Below are positions 1 through 8,392 of a DNA stretch of 64,000 bases, one piece after another. This stretch comes from CAWKDG01 sp963848355. Lineage in GTDB: Bacteria > Actinomycetota > Acidimicrobiia > Acidimicrobiales > UBA8190. The stretch is from assembly GCA_963848355.1 (NCBI GenBank), contig CAWKDG010000012.1, forward strand, positions 372,001 through 436,000, read 5' to 3'. Under the pieces are notes generated by a model. That model did no database searches, was not told the DNA's origin, and saw nothing but the letters and a program-made list of their open reading frames with translations. The first letter of the stretch is position 1; each line of letters starts with the position of its first letter. A program made the position numbers and the translations under genes.

Positions 1-236
1 CCGCCGTCGAGATCGCCTCCGAAACGACCGCTTCCGCGGTCGTCCTGGCCTCGACGGTCACGAGTGCCCGCGGGAACGAGATCACGGCGGCACCGGTGAT
101 CGCCCGCCTCGACGACGGACGCCACGTGGCGGCCGCCGCCGATGTCGGCGAGCTGCCCTCGTTGGCCACCCGCAACCTGGTGGGCACACGGATCGACCTT
201 CACGGCACGCCCATGCGCTACTCGGTGCCCCGGTGA
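1..236 (+). CDS. C-terminal end of a probable thiolase-like (acetyl-CoA acetyltransferase) protein, 5' end outside the window
   Basis: Frame 3 is open from the first base to a TGA at 234-236, giving 77 residues. The tail (APVIARLDDGRHVAAAAD, then LVGTRIDLHG) resembles the small extra C-terminal domain found on some actinobacterial acetyl-CoA acetyltransferases, where a line ending in DGR is followed by a VGR/VGT turn. The enoyl-CoA hydratase gene 108 bp downstream on the same strand supports a fatty-acid or CoA-ester setting. No catalytic motif lies in this fragment, so the family assignment is tentative; that it is a genuine coding end is fairly likely from codon pattern and position. Confidence 0.45.
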   Translation, partial: AVEIASETTASAVVLASTVTSARGNEITAAPVIARLDDGRHVAAAADVGELPSLATRNLVGTRIDLHGTPMRYSVPR

Positions 237-344
237 ACGACGGGACGGGCCCGGCGGACGTGGGACCCGGTCGGATGGCGGCGCCCCCCGGGGCGCGGCG
301 AGACTCAACGACCGAGGCACGGACGAAGACGAAAGGGAGCGCAG

Positions 345-1115
345 ATGCCAGCAGTGGAACGTGAGCGTCGGGGGCACGTCGAAATTCTCACCATCAATCG
401 GCCCGAGGCCCGTAACGCCATCAACGGCGAGGTGAGCCAAGCCATGTCGAGTGCCCTGGACGAGCTCGAGACCGACGACGACTGCTGGGTCGTCATCGTG
501 ACCGGTGCCGGCGAGAAGGCCTTTTCGGCGGGCATGGACCTGAAGGCCTTCGCCTCGGGGGAGGGGGCATCCATCCTGGGTGCCACGGGTGGCTTCGCCG
601 GCATCACCCAGCGCAGCTTCTCGAAGCCCCTCATCGCCGCCGTGAACGGGGCCGCCCTGGCCGGTGGGTGCGAGATCATGCTGTCCTGCGACCTGGTGGT
701 GGCGGCCGACCACGCCACGTTCGGCATTCCCGAGGTCAAGCGCGGGCTCCTCGCCGGCGCCGGAGGCCTGCTCCGACTGCCCAAGCGTCTCCCACTGGCC
801 ATCGCCCTGGAACTGGCCCTCACCGGTGAACCCATCGACGCCGGGCGGGCCCTGGCGCTCGGCCTGGTCAACCGCGTGGTTCCCGCCGCCCGGCTGATCG
901 AGGAAGCATGCGCGCTGGCCGATCTCATCGCCGACAACGCCCCCCTCGCCGTGCGTTGGACCAAGAAGGTCGTCGTCGGTGCGGCCAGCGTCGGCGACGA
1001 CGAGGGCTGGGCCCTGAACGCCGAGGCCGTCAGCGTCGTCTTCTCATCGGCCGACGCCATGGAGGGTCCGGTGGCCTTCGCCGAAAAGCGCAAGCCCCGC
1101 TGGCAGGGGAAATGA
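345..1115 (+). CDS. Enoyl-CoA hydratase/isomerase (crotonase) family protein
   Basis: A 256-residue crotonase, the usual length. Visible family features in order: the N-terminal INRPEARNAIN segment, the first oxyanion-hole loop AFSAGMDLKAF, the second oxyanion loop AAVNGAALAGGCEI, then CDLVVAADHATFGIPEVKRG and the ALGLVNRVVP segment. It probably hydrates or isomerises an acyl-CoA in the cytosol. The substrate cannot be read from sequence. Where classical hydratases carry two catalytic glutamates, the second position (FGIPEVKRG) keeps a Glu but the first (GGCEIML) is less clear, so related crotonase chemistry is possible. The ATG follows an AGGGAGCG ribosome-binding site. A hairpin directly after the stop suggests the transcript ends there. 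Confidence 0.9.
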   Translation: MPAVERERRGHVEILTINRPEARNAINGEVSQAMSSALDELETDDDCWVVIVTGAGEKAFSAGMDLKAFASGEGASILGATGGFAGITQRSFSKPLIAAVNGAALAGGCEIMLSCDLVVAADHATFGIPEVKRGLLAGAGGLLRLPKRLPLAIALELALTGEPIDAGRALALGLVNRVVPAARLIEEACALADLIADNAPLAVRWTKKVVVGAASVGDDEGWALNAEAVSVVFSSADAMEGPVAFAEKRKPRWQGK

Positions 1116-1134
1116 CCCCAGGGGCGACCTGGGG
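1116..1134 (+). terminator. Hairpin terminator after the crotonase gene
   Basis: Immediately after the TGA at 1113-1115, CCCCAGG (1116-1122) and CCTGGGG (1128-1134) can form a perfect 7-bp stem around a 5-nt loop. There is no clear T tract, which is common for GC-rich actinobacterial hairpins. Function is inferred from position. Confidence 0.45.
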
Positions 1135-1158
1135 ATATCGGGAAAACACAGCCGCGTC

Positions 1159-1581
1159 ATGACGGCCATCGGGCCGGCGGCCCTGGCGCCCGCCCTCGAC
1201 GGGATCCGCGTATCGATCCACGTCCTCGCCGCCACCGTCTGGGTGGGCGGCCAGTTGACGCTGGCCGGCCTCGTCCCCACAGCCCGGCGGCTGGGCGAGG
1301 GCGCGGCCCGCTCCCTGGCCCAGGCCTTCGCCCGCATCCAGTGGCCGGCCTACGCCCTTCTCCTGGTCACGGGGCTATGGAACGTGTCGGCCACCCGTGC
1401 GGGCCAGCCCACGGCCTGGCAGGTGGTCCTCGGCGTGAAGATCGCCGTCGTTCTCGTCGCCGGGCTGGGGGCATGGCGGCACAGCCGGGCCGCCACCCGG
1501 ACGGGGCTCGCCGCCTGGGGAGCGGTCACGGCCGTGGCGTCGGTGGCGGCCCTGGCCCTGGGGGTCTTCCTGGCCGGTTGA
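1159..1581 (+). CDS. CopD-like small integral membrane protein
   Basis: A 140-residue protein with about four hydrophobic segments. The start of the protein (IRVSIHVLAATVWVGGQL) matches the first helix of CopD-family copper-resistance membrane proteins, where a His followed by a Trp-x-Gly-Gly turn is typical. Further segments lie around residues 60-75, 88-105 and 115-138. The likely location is the cytoplasmic membrane; copper transport or a membrane-redox role is known for the family but not shown here. The ATG at 1159 follows the crotonase hairpin by 24 bp without a strong Shine-Dalgarno sequence. Nearby Tat and cytochrome oxidase genes make a copper link plausible but unproven. Confidence 0.6.
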   Translation: MTAIGPAALAPALDGIRVSIHVLAATVWVGGQLTLAGLVPTARRLGEGAARSLAQAFARIQWPAYALLLVTGLWNVSATRAGQPTAWQVVLGVKIAVVLVAGLGAWRHSRAATRTGLAAWGAVTAVASVAALALGVFLAG

Positions 1582-1701
1582 CGAGCACTCGGGATCCCAC
1601 GGGCGGACGCTGTCGGTGGCGCCTGTCGCCGGGGCCGACGCAGGTCTAACCTGTCCGGAGGGACCCGCCCATCCACGGGCTCCAGAAAAGGGAAGGCATC
1701 C

Positions 1702-1932
1702 GTGCACCCAGTCCTGGCTGAAATTTTCGGTGTCGACGGCGTCATCGTCCTCATCGTGATTGTCGTCGTCCTCTTCGGCGGCTCTCAGATCCCGAAGTTG
1801 GCTCGTTCTCTCGGCTCGGCCCAATCGCAATTCAAGAAGGGCCTCGAGGAAGGAAAGAACGAGGCCACCGACACCGGCAGCGACAAGGCCACCTCGGCCG
1901 ACGGTGACGGCCCCACTGCGTCGAAGGGGTAG
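1702..1932 (+). CDS. tatA: Twin-arginine translocase subunit TatA/TatE
   Basis: A 76-residue protein with the TatA plan: a short N-terminal transmembrane helix (about residues 12-25), the FG hinge (LFGGSQIPKLARSLG), an amphipathic helix with Lys pairs (FKKGLEEG), then a short acidic disordered tail. TatA oligomers form the passage for folded, often cofactor-bearing proteins such as the Rieske protein encoded at about 16 kb. Translation starts at a GTG (1702-1704) preceded by GGAAGG. It stands alone, without tatB or tatC nearby, which is normal in actinobacteria. The 120-bp upstream gap can hold a promoter. Confidence 0.87.
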   Translation: MHPVLAEIFGVDGVIVLIVIVVVLFGGSQIPKLARSLGSAQSQFKKGLEEGKNEATDTGSDKATSADGDGPTASKG

Positions 1933-1939
1933 AGCTCCC

Positions 1940-2557
1940 ATTTCCGCCCGGGGTCCGGGCACGGCTGCCGGCACCCCTGCTCGGAGGCGCCCGATCGCCT
2001 TCGGCGTCCACCAGCTCCTCGAGTACCTCTTCGCCGTCGCGCTCATCGTGCTGTCGGTCCACGTCGGACGCAGTGAGCTCCTGCTGGGCGCCGGTGCCGT
2101 GCTCGGGCTCCTGGCGGTCACCGCCCGTGGCCCGCTCGGTCTCGTCCGGATCTGTGGAGCGCGCCTCCATGCCGTGCTCGACGTGATCGCCGGCGTCCTC
2201 ATGGCCTTGTCGCCGTTGTTGCCCACCCTGAGACCCGGAGCCCTCGGCATCGTGGCCATCGAGCTCGTCGCCGTGGCGTGGCTGCGGGTGACGATGCTGA
2301 CCCGGTACCAGGCCCCCGCCGGCGCCACCATGGCGGCGGTCGTCGGCACCTCGGCGACCGGGCCGGACGCAGGAACGGACACGGGCCCGGAGGTGCCGCG
2401 GGGTCCGACGCTGTCGACCATCCACCGGTTGGGTCGTCTGACGGCCGGGGCCAGGACCCGCCTGCCCGAGGCACAGGCCGCGCTCGATGCGGGCGCCCGC
2501 CGGATGGGCGGGCAGGCGGGGCGCGTGCAGCGGGCCTGGCGCCGCGCCGCACGCTGA
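1940..2557 (+). CDS. Hypothetical membrane protein, uncertain start
   Basis: The frame is open from inside tatA to a TGA at 2555-2557. The part after tatA reads as a real protein: three or four hydrophobic segments (for example LLEYLFAVALIVLSVHV, LLLGAGAVLGLLAV, LHAVLDVIAGVLMALSPLLP and LGIVAIELVAVAWL), then a basic C-terminal tail rich in Arg and Ala. The pattern resembles small four-helix SPW-like membrane proteins, but I cannot assign a family. No ATG, GTG or TTG lies between the tatA stop and the first helix; an ATT codon at 1940 is the only near-start candidate, otherwise translation begins at an ATG (1760) overlapping tatA out of frame. The stop is firm, the start is not. Confidence 0.5.
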   Translation: MSARGPGTAAGTPARRRPIAFGVHQLLEYLFAVALIVLSVHVGRSELLLGAGAVLGLLAVTARGPLGLVRICGARLHAVLDVIAGVLMALSPLLPTLRPGALGIVAIELVAVAWLRVTMLTRYQAPAGATMAAVVGTSATGPDAGTDTGPEVPRGPTLSTIHRLGRLTAGARTRLPEAQAALDAGARRMGGQAGRVQRAWRRAAR

Positions 2558-2632
2558 GCACGGCTCTCGGCCCGGACCAAGCCGAAAGTGGTCACGTAGG
2601 ATCACCGCACCGGTGGCGAGGCGGGAGGGGCC

Positions 2633-3991
2633 GTGGCAGACGACGTGCTCGAGCTGGCCGACAAGCTATGGCGCGGCGAGATCGACGTCACGCAAATGCA
2701 CCCCGTCGGGGGCTATATCGGTGGCCTGGCCGAGATCGCCGAAGGCGTGGCCTTCGTCCCGTCCTTCGCCAACGTGTCGGCCTTCACCACCGGCGAGGGA
2801 CTGGTTCTGGTCGACACCGGGTCGGCCTTCGTGGCGACGGCCGTCCATCAGACACTGCGCGGGTGGTCCGACCTCCGACTCGACACGGCGATCTACTCCC
2901 ACGGACACATCGACCATGTGTTCGGTGTGCCCGTCTTCGAGCAGGAGGCGACCGAGCGGGGCTGGCCGAAGCCCATCGTGGTGGCCCATGACGCCCTTCC
3001 GGCCCGATTCGATCGCTACATCTACACAGCGGGCTACAACGAGATCATCAACCAACGCCAGTTCGCCGTCCCCGGGTTGCGTTGGCCGACCACGTACCGC
3101 TACCCGGACCGCACCTACGCCGATCGCCTGTCGCTCGAGGTCGGGGAATTGGGATTCGATCTCCACCACGCCCGGGGAGAAACCGACGACCACACCTGGA
3201 CGTGGGTGCCCGAGAAGAAGGTGCTGTGCAGCGGCGACCTCTTCATCTGGGCCTCCCCCAACGCCGGCAATCCCCAGAAGGTCCAGCGCTACCCCCGGGA
3301 ATGGGCCGTGGCCCTCAGGGAGATGGTGGCGCTGCGACCCGAGGTGCTCCTCCCCGGTCACGGGTTCCCGGTGGTCGGAGCAGACCGGGTCCACCAGGCG
3401 CTGACCGACACCGCCGACCTGCTCGACTCGCTCGTGGACCAGACCGTGGCCCTCATGAACGCGGGCGCCCGCCTCGATGAGATCCTCCACACGGTGACGG
3501 CACCGGCCGCCCTGATCGACCGGCCGTACCTGCGTCCCGTCTATGACGAGCCCGAGTTCGTGGTCCGCAACATCTGGCGCCTCTACGGAGGGTGGTGGGA
3601 CGGCAACCCGGCCACATTGAAGCCCGCTCCCGAAGCGGCCCTGGCGGCCGAGCTGGCCGATCTGGCCGGTGGCGCCTCCACCCTGGCCGACCGGGCACTG
3701 GTCCTGGCCCAGTCGGCCGTCCCCGGCGCCGACGGGGCAAACGGCGGTCCCGACCGGGCGAACGGCGGCGCCGAGGTGACGACGAGTGGCACCGACGGGC
3801 CGGCGGCGCTGCGGGTGGCCGCCCATCTGGCCGAGCTGGCGGCACTGGCCGCGCCGACCGATCCGGGGGTGCGCAGGGTGCGGGCCAGGGTCTTCACGCT
3901 GTGCGCCGAGGCGGCGACCTCGACCATGGCGAAGGGGGTCTTCAACTGGGCCGCGCGTGAGTTCGAGGGGCACCGCGGGGACGTCTCCTGA
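2633..3991 (+). CDS. Alkyl/aryl-sulfatase-like MBL-fold hydrolase
   Basis: A 452-residue protein combining a metallo-beta-lactamase domain with the dimerisation domain typical of class III alkylsulfatases. The metal-binding SHGHIDH motif is near residues 89-95; further ligands are expected in GETDDHTW and LLPGHG. The RNIWRLYGGWWDGNP segment near residue 310 is the signature of the alkylsulfatase dimerisation domain. The C-terminal 90 residues are Ala-rich, contain two ANGG turns and probably cover the usual SCP-2-like tail only weakly. It likely cleaves sulfate or related esters using zinc. No signal peptide is visible, so it is probably cytosolic. GTG start after a GAGGGG ribosome-binding site. 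Confidence 0.85.
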   Translation: MADDVLELADKLWRGEIDVTQMHPVGGYIGGLAEIAEGVAFVPSFANVSAFTTGEGLVLVDTGSAFVATAVHQTLRGWSDLRLDTAIYSHGHIDHVFGVPVFEQEATERGWPKPIVVAHDALPARFDRYIYTAGYNEIINQRQFAVPGLRWPTTYRYPDRTYADRLSLEVGELGFDLHHARGETDDHTWTWVPEKKVLCSGDLFIWASPNAGNPQKVQRYPREWAVALREMVALRPEVLLPGHGFPVVGADRVHQALTDTADLLDSLVDQTVALMNAGARLDEILHTVTAPAALIDRPYLRPVYDEPEFVVRNIWRLYGGWWDGNPATLKPAPEAALAAELADLAGGASTLADRALVLAQSAVPGADGANGGPDRANGGAEVTTSGTDGPAALRVAAHLAELAALAAPTDPGVRRVRARVFTLCAEAATSTMAKGVFNWAAREFEGHRGDVS

Positions 3992-4043
3992 GGTCGGCCG
4001 ACCAACTACTACTCGCGGTGCGCGGTTGGCTAAGGTCGGCGCC

Positions 4044-4970
4044 GTGAACGCCCCGACCACCGGCTCGACCGGCGCCGCCGCGCTCAAGCGTCACCCGCGT
4101 CGTCTCGCCCTCATCGGTGCCGTGGCCCTGCCCTTCGTGCTCGGGGGGTGCCAACTCCCCTCTTTCTGGGGCTACCGCGGATCGACGAGCCAGGCGCACG
4201 ACGAATTCACCCTCTACTCCGGCACCTTCATCGCCGCCATCGTGGTGGGGGTGATCACGGCCGCGCTGATCATCTGGTCGATCGTGCGCTACCGCCGCCG
4301 GTCGGACGACATCCCCCGTCAGTTCCAGTACCACTTCGGCCTGGAGCTCACCTACACGATCGTCCCCATCATCATCGTGCTCGTCCTCTTCGGCTTCACC
4401 GTGGTCACCGAGAACGCCGTGGACAACATCGCTCCCCACCCGGCCGTCTCGGTGGACGTGTACGCCTTCCAGTGGGGATGGCAGTTCAAGTACGCCGGGG
4501 AGGACGTGAACGTCGAGGGCGAGACGCTCAACGATCCCGACCCGATCGGGTTGAACGGCGGGGCCTGCGCACCGGCCAACCGCTGCCTCGGTCCCGGGCT
4601 CATCGTCCCGGCCGGCAAGACGGTCCGTATCTACCTGCGCTCCAAGGACACGATCCACGGCTTCTACGTGCCCCAGTTCAACTTCAGCCGGTATGCACAG
4701 CCCGGTGTCCTCAACAAGTTCGACCTGACGGTGCAGAAGACGGGGATCTACCGTGCCCAGTGCACACAGTTCTGCGGCCTCTACCACTCCGAGATGTTCT
4801 TCCACGTGGTCGCTCTCCCCGATGCGCAGTTCCAACAGTGGTTGGACTCTGAGCGGAACGTGACCTTCCCGCCCGTGCACCGGCCGACGGGTCCGCCGAC
4901 AGGCATCTCCACGACAGCGGCCGGCACAGCCGGCCCTGCGTCGACCTCGACGAGAAAGGCGGCAGCATGA
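4044..4970 (+). CDS. ctaC: Cytochrome c oxidase subunit II (CtaC)
   Basis: A 308-residue subunit of aa3 oxidase that takes electrons into the CuA centre. The N-terminus is a lipoprotein-type signal (a hydrophobic stretch ending LGGC), followed by two transmembrane helices (about residues 60-80 and 102-122) and a periplasmic cupredoxin domain. CuA ligands are visible in CTQFCGLYHSEMFF, with an upstream His in DTIHGFYVPQF. An extra loop with two Cys (GGACAPANRC) lies between the strands, as in other actinobacterial CtaC. The start is taken as the GTG at 4044; the frame is open upstream but has no protein-like sequence there. The stop overlaps ctaD by ATGA. Confidence 0.95.
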   Translation: MNAPTTGSTGAAALKRHPRRLALIGAVALPFVLGGCQLPSFWGYRGSTSQAHDEFTLYSGTFIAAIVVGVITAALIIWSIVRYRRRSDDIPRQFQYHFGLELTYTIVPIIIVLVLFGFTVVTENAVDNIAPHPAVSVDVYAFQWGWQFKYAGEDVNVEGETLNDPDPIGLNGGACAPANRCLGPGLIVPAGKTVRIYLRSKDTIHGFYVPQFNFSRYAQPGVLNKFDLTVQKTGIYRAQCTQFCGLYHSEMFFHVVALPDAQFQQWLDSERNVTFPPVHRPTGPPTGISTTAAGTAGPASTSTRKAAA

Positions 4971-6700
4971 CCGTTCTGGCCGAACGCCACGCGGTCCACG
5001 ACCACCCCGAGCACCACGAGGGACCGACCGGACTCCTCAAGTGGATGACGAGCACCGACCACAAGGTGATCGGGATGAACTACATCGTCACCTCGCTCGT
5101 CATGTTCTTCCTGGCCGGACTGATGGCCCTGCTCATCCGCTACCAGCTGCTGAGCCCGGAGGGCGGCACGAGCCTCGGGCGTCTCTCCAACCAGCAGTTC
5201 AACGAGCTGTTCACCATGCACGGCAGCCTGATGCTGTACCTCTTCGCCGGGCCCTTCGCCTTCGGGGGTCTGGCCAACTTCATCCTGCCGCTGCAGGTAG
5301 GTGCACCCGACATGGCTTTTCCCCGCCTGAACGCCCTGTCGTACTGGCTCTACCTGAGCGGGTCGATCACCATGGTCCTCGGCTTCCTGTCCGCCGGCGG
5401 CGCCGCCGCCTTCGGTTGGGTCGGGTACGCGCCCCTGTCCGAATCCACGTTCTCACCGGGTGCGGGGCCCGACCTGTGGATCCTCGCCATCGCCCTGACC
5501 GGCTTCTCGGCCATCTTCACCGGCGTCAACCTGGTGACGACGACCTTCTACCTGCGCGCTCCGGGCCTCACCATGTTCCGGCTGCCCCTGTTCACGTGGG
5601 CCATGCTGGTCACGGCCATCCTCATCCTCATCGCCTTCCCCATCCTGACGGCGGCCATGGTGATGCTCTTCGCCGACCGGCACTTCGGTACGCACATCTA
5701 TACGGTGGCCGGTGGAGGGGTGCCGGTGCTCTATCAGAACCTCTTCTGGTTCTTCGGCCATCCCGAGGTATACATCCTGGCCTTACCCTATTTCGGCATC
5801 GTCTCCGAGATCATCCCCGTCTTCTCGCGCAAGCCCATGTTCGGTTACAAGGGCATGGTCTTCGCCACCATGGCGATCGCGGCGCTGTCCACGGGGGTGT
5901 GGGCGCACCATATGTTCACCACGGGAACCGTCCTCCTGCCGTTCTTCTCCCTCCTCTCGCTCCTGATCGCCGTGCCGACGGGGATCAAATTCTTCAACTG
6001 GATCGGGACGATGTGGGGGGGCCAGATCTCGTTCAAGGTTCCGATGCTGTTCTGCGTCGGATTCCTGTTCGCCTTCTTGATGGGTGGGCTCACGGGGATC
6101 ATGCTCGCCTCACCTCCGATCGACTTCGCCACCCACGACACGTACTTCGTCGTGGCCCACTTCCACCAGGTCCTGTTCGGGACGGCCGTCTTCGCCGGCT
6201 TCGCCGGCTTCTACTACTGGTACCCCAAGTTCACGGGGCGGATGCTGCGCGAGAGCCTGGGCCGGTGGCACTTCTGGCTCATGTTCATCGGCTTCTGGCT
6301 CACCTTCATGCCGCAATACAGGCTCGGCCTGGAGGGAATGCCCCGACGCGTGGCCACCTACGACCCCGGTCTGGGCTGGCAGTTCCTCAACCAGCTCTCG
6401 ACCGTCGGTGCCGTCGTCATCGCCATCTCCTTCGTCTTCATGTTGGCCAACCTCCTCGTCTCGTGGCGCAATCCCGTCCCCGCCGGAGACAACCCGTGGG
6501 ACGGCCACACCCTGGAGTGGTTCGCCACGTCACCTCCCTTGCACCACAACTTCGACAGGCTCCCACCGGTGCGCTCCGAACGACCGGTGTGGGATTTCCA
6601 CCATCCCGATGCCCTGGCCCTCACCCACAGCACGAACGGCAACGGCACACACCGCGAACCGCTCGTCGTCGGTTCGGGTTCCGACGACGGACACGAGTAG
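4967..6700 (+). CDS. ctaD: Cytochrome c oxidase subunit I (CtaD)
   Basis: The 577-residue catalytic subunit of the heme-copper oxidase, with about 12 transmembrane helices. It holds low-spin heme a and the heme a3/CuB site and pumps protons while reducing oxygen to water. CuB ligands are seen in WFFGHPEVYI (His near residue 264, with the cross-linked Tyr four residues on) and in VWAHHMF; heme ligands lie in VVAHFHQVLFG near residue 398. The His binding low-spin heme is in TMHGSLMLY near residue 83. It is translationally coupled to ctaC through ATGA. Length and motifs are normal for an actinobacterial A-type oxidase. Confidence 0.97.
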   Translation: MTVLAERHAVHDHPEHHEGPTGLLKWMTSTDHKVIGMNYIVTSLVMFFLAGLMALLIRYQLLSPEGGTSLGRLSNQQFNELFTMHGSLMLYLFAGPFAFGGLANFILPLQVGAPDMAFPRLNALSYWLYLSGSITMVLGFLSAGGAAAFGWVGYAPLSESTFSPGAGPDLWILAIALTGFSAIFTGVNLVTTTFYLRAPGLTMFRLPLFTWAMLVTAILILIAFPILTAAMVMLFADRHFGTHIYTVAGGGVPVLYQNLFWFFGHPEVYILALPYFGIVSEIIPVFSRKPMFGYKGMVFATMAIAALSTGVWAHHMFTTGTVLLPFFSLLSLLIAVPTGIKFFNWIGTMWGGQISFKVPMLFCVGFLFAFLMGGLTGIMLASPPIDFATHDTYFVVAHFHQVLFGTAVFAGFAGFYYWYPKFTGRMLRESLGRWHFWLMFIGFWLTFMPQYRLGLEGMPRRVATYDPGLGWQFLNQLSTVGAVVIAISFVFMLANLLVSWRNPVPAGDNPWDGHTLEWFATSPPLHHNFDRLPPVRSERPVWDFHHPDALALTHSTNGNGTHREPLVVGSGSDDGHE

Positions 6701-6715
6701 CGGAGGAGACGAGAC

Positions 6716-7108
6716 GTGCGCATCGAGGCCCTGTTCCTGATCGGCATCGCCGTCTTCTTCGGGCTCGTGGGCGCCGTCTACTGGTTCTGGTCCTATGAGC
6801 AGGGCGGGACCATGATGCTGGCCGGGACCACCGCCCTCGGACTGCTTCCCGGGAGCTATTACCTGTGGTGGTCACGCCGGATGAAGCCGAGGCCCGAGGA
6901 CCGCACCGATGCAACCATCGAAGAGGGCAGCGGCGTCATCGGCTCCTTCCCCAACTCGAGCATCTGGCCCTTCGTCCTCGGCATGGGGCTGTTCCTCACC
7001 GTCTTGTCCCTCGTCTTCGGACTGTGGCTGCTGGCCCCCGGTTTCGCCCTCATCCTCTCCGCTCTCATCGGCGTGACCGTCGAGAGCAGGAGGGGCGGCA
7101 CCGTCTGA
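6716..7108 (+). CDS. ctaF: Cytochrome c oxidase subunit IV, actinobacterial type (CtaF)
   Basis: A 130-residue protein with four hydrophobic segments (about residues 3-24, 32-49, 83-100 and 103-121), the layout of actinobacterial CtaF, an accessory subunit of the bcc-aa3 supercomplex. The segment MKPRPEDRTDATIEEGSG between helices two and three is the typical charged loop. GTG start 15 bp after ctaD with a GGAGGAGA ribosome-binding site. ctaC, ctaD and ctaF form one operon, closed by a hairpin. The third oxidase subunit, ctaE, sits about 10 kb away with the qcr genes, as is usual in this phylum. Confidence 0.9.
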   Translation: MRIEALFLIGIAVFFGLVGAVYWFWSYEQGGTMMLAGTTALGLLPGSYYLWWSRRMKPRPEDRTDATIEEGSGVIGSFPNSSIWPFVLGMGLFLTVLSLVFGLWLLAPGFALILSALIGVTVESRRGGTV

Positions 7109-7137
7109 GAGGAGTGGGGACCGCACAGGTGGCGGGC

Positions 7138-7169
7138 GGCGGCCCTCGGCGCCCAGCCATAGGGCCGCC
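7138..7169 (+). terminator. Hairpin terminator after ctaF
   Basis: GGCGGCCCT (7138-7146) pairs perfectly with AGGGCCGCC (7161-7169), giving a 9-bp stem with a 14-nt loop between ctaF and the next gene. No T tract follows. Its place at the end of the ctaCDF operon suggests termination. Confidence 0.5.
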
Positions 7170-7186
7170 CGGAACGCCGCATTAGG

Positions 7187-8392
7187 GTGGCCGGCGTGGC
7201 GGCCACGGTGTTCGAACCTGCGACGCTCGGCCCCGTCACCCTGCGGAACCGGATCATCAAGGCGGCGACGTTCGAAGGCGTGATGCCCGACGGCCTGGTC
7301 AGCGACAAGCTGATCGACTTCCACCGGCAGGTGGCGGTAGGCGGTGCAGGGATGACGACAGTCGCCTACCTGGCCGTCTCCCCCGAAGGACGGACCGACA
7401 AGCGCTGCATCGCCCTGCGTCCCGACGTCGTCGACGGGCTGCGGCGCCTCACCGAGACGGTCCATCACCACGGAGCGGCCGCCGCCGCCCAGATCGGCCA
7501 CGCCGGGCCCGTCGCCAACTCCCGGTCGAACGGGGCCCCCGCCCTGGCACCGTCGAACGGCTTCAGCCCCATGGGAACGAGGCTCCGGGGCGCCACCGAC
7601 GGCGACATCAGCCGGATCACCGAGGACTACCGGCGCGCCGCCGTGCTGGTCCGCGAGGCGGGATTCGACTGCGTCGAAATCCATCTCGGGCACAACTACC
7701 TTCTCAGCGCCTTCCTGAGCCCGAAGCTCAACCGTCGCTCCGACGAGTTCGGCGGGAGCCTCGAGAACCGGGCCCGGTTTCCGCGCCGGGTCGTAGAGGT
7801 CGTCCGCCGGGCGGTCGGGGACCGGATGGCGGTGACGGCCAAATTGAACATGTCGGACGGGGTGCCGGGGGGGCTGTGGCTCGACGAGAGCGTCGAGGTC
7901 GGCCGCCTGCTCGAGGCCGACGGCCACCTCGACGCCCTCGAGCTCACCGGGGGAAGTTCGTTGGCCAACCCCATGTACCTCTTCCGGGGGGAGGCCCCCC
8001 TCCGCGAGTTCGGCGCCACCCTTCCGCCGGCGCTCCGACTGGGATTCCGGCTCTTCGGTCACCGGTTCCTGCCGTCGTACCCGTTCGAGGAGGCTTTCTT
8101 CCTTCCCTACGCCCGCCAGTTCCGCGCCGCGCTCACGATGCCCCTGATCCTGCTGGGAGGGATCAACCGGCTCGAGACCGTCGAACATGCGCTGGCCGAG
8201 GACTTCGCCTTCGTGGCCATGGCCAGGGCCCTGCTGCGTGAACCCGATCTGGTCGAGAAGATGCGGACCGGGGTGTCGAGCGAATCGCTGTGCATCCACT
8301 GCAACAAGTGCATGCCCACCATCTACCGGGGCACCCGCTGCGTCCTCGTCGCCGACCCCGGGGTGGCGGACGCACCGGCCGACGGACGCTGA
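7187..8392 (+). CDS. NADH:flavin oxidoreductase, Old Yellow Enzyme family
   Basis: A 401-residue FMN-binding TIM-barrel protein. Family marks are the N-terminal LRNRIIKAATFEG, the HAGP turn at the end of a strand, FDCVEIHLGHNYLLSAFLSPKLNRR (read as two adjoining parts), and the FGGSLENRARF segment. The C-terminus carries a small Cys group, CIHCNKCM followed by a Cys nine residues later. This resembles the 4Fe-4S site of 2,4-dienoyl-CoA reductase-like OYEs but with shortened spacing, and the second FAD/NADPH domain of those enzymes is absent. It probably reduces enones or enoyl-CoA-type substrates in the cytosol. GTG start; a second GTG three codons on is possible. The stop overlaps the NUDIX gene by TGATG. 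Confidence 0.85.
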   Translation: MAGVAATVFEPATLGPVTLRNRIIKAATFEGVMPDGLVSDKLIDFHRQVAVGGAGMTTVAYLAVSPEGRTDKRCIALRPDVVDGLRRLTETVHHHGAAAAAQIGHAGPVANSRSNGAPALAPSNGFSPMGTRLRGATDGDISRITEDYRRAAVLVREAGFDCVEIHLGHNYLLSAFLSPKLNRRSDEFGGSLENRARFPRRVVEVVRRAVGDRMAVTAKLNMSDGVPGGLWLDESVEVGRLLEADGHLDALELTGGSSLANPMYLFRGEAPLREFGATLPPALRLGFRLFGHRFLPSYPFEEAFFLPYARQFRAALTMPLILLGGINRLETVEHALAEDFAFVAMARALLREPDLVEKMRTGVSSESLCIHCNKCMPTIYRGTRCVLVADPGVADAPADGR

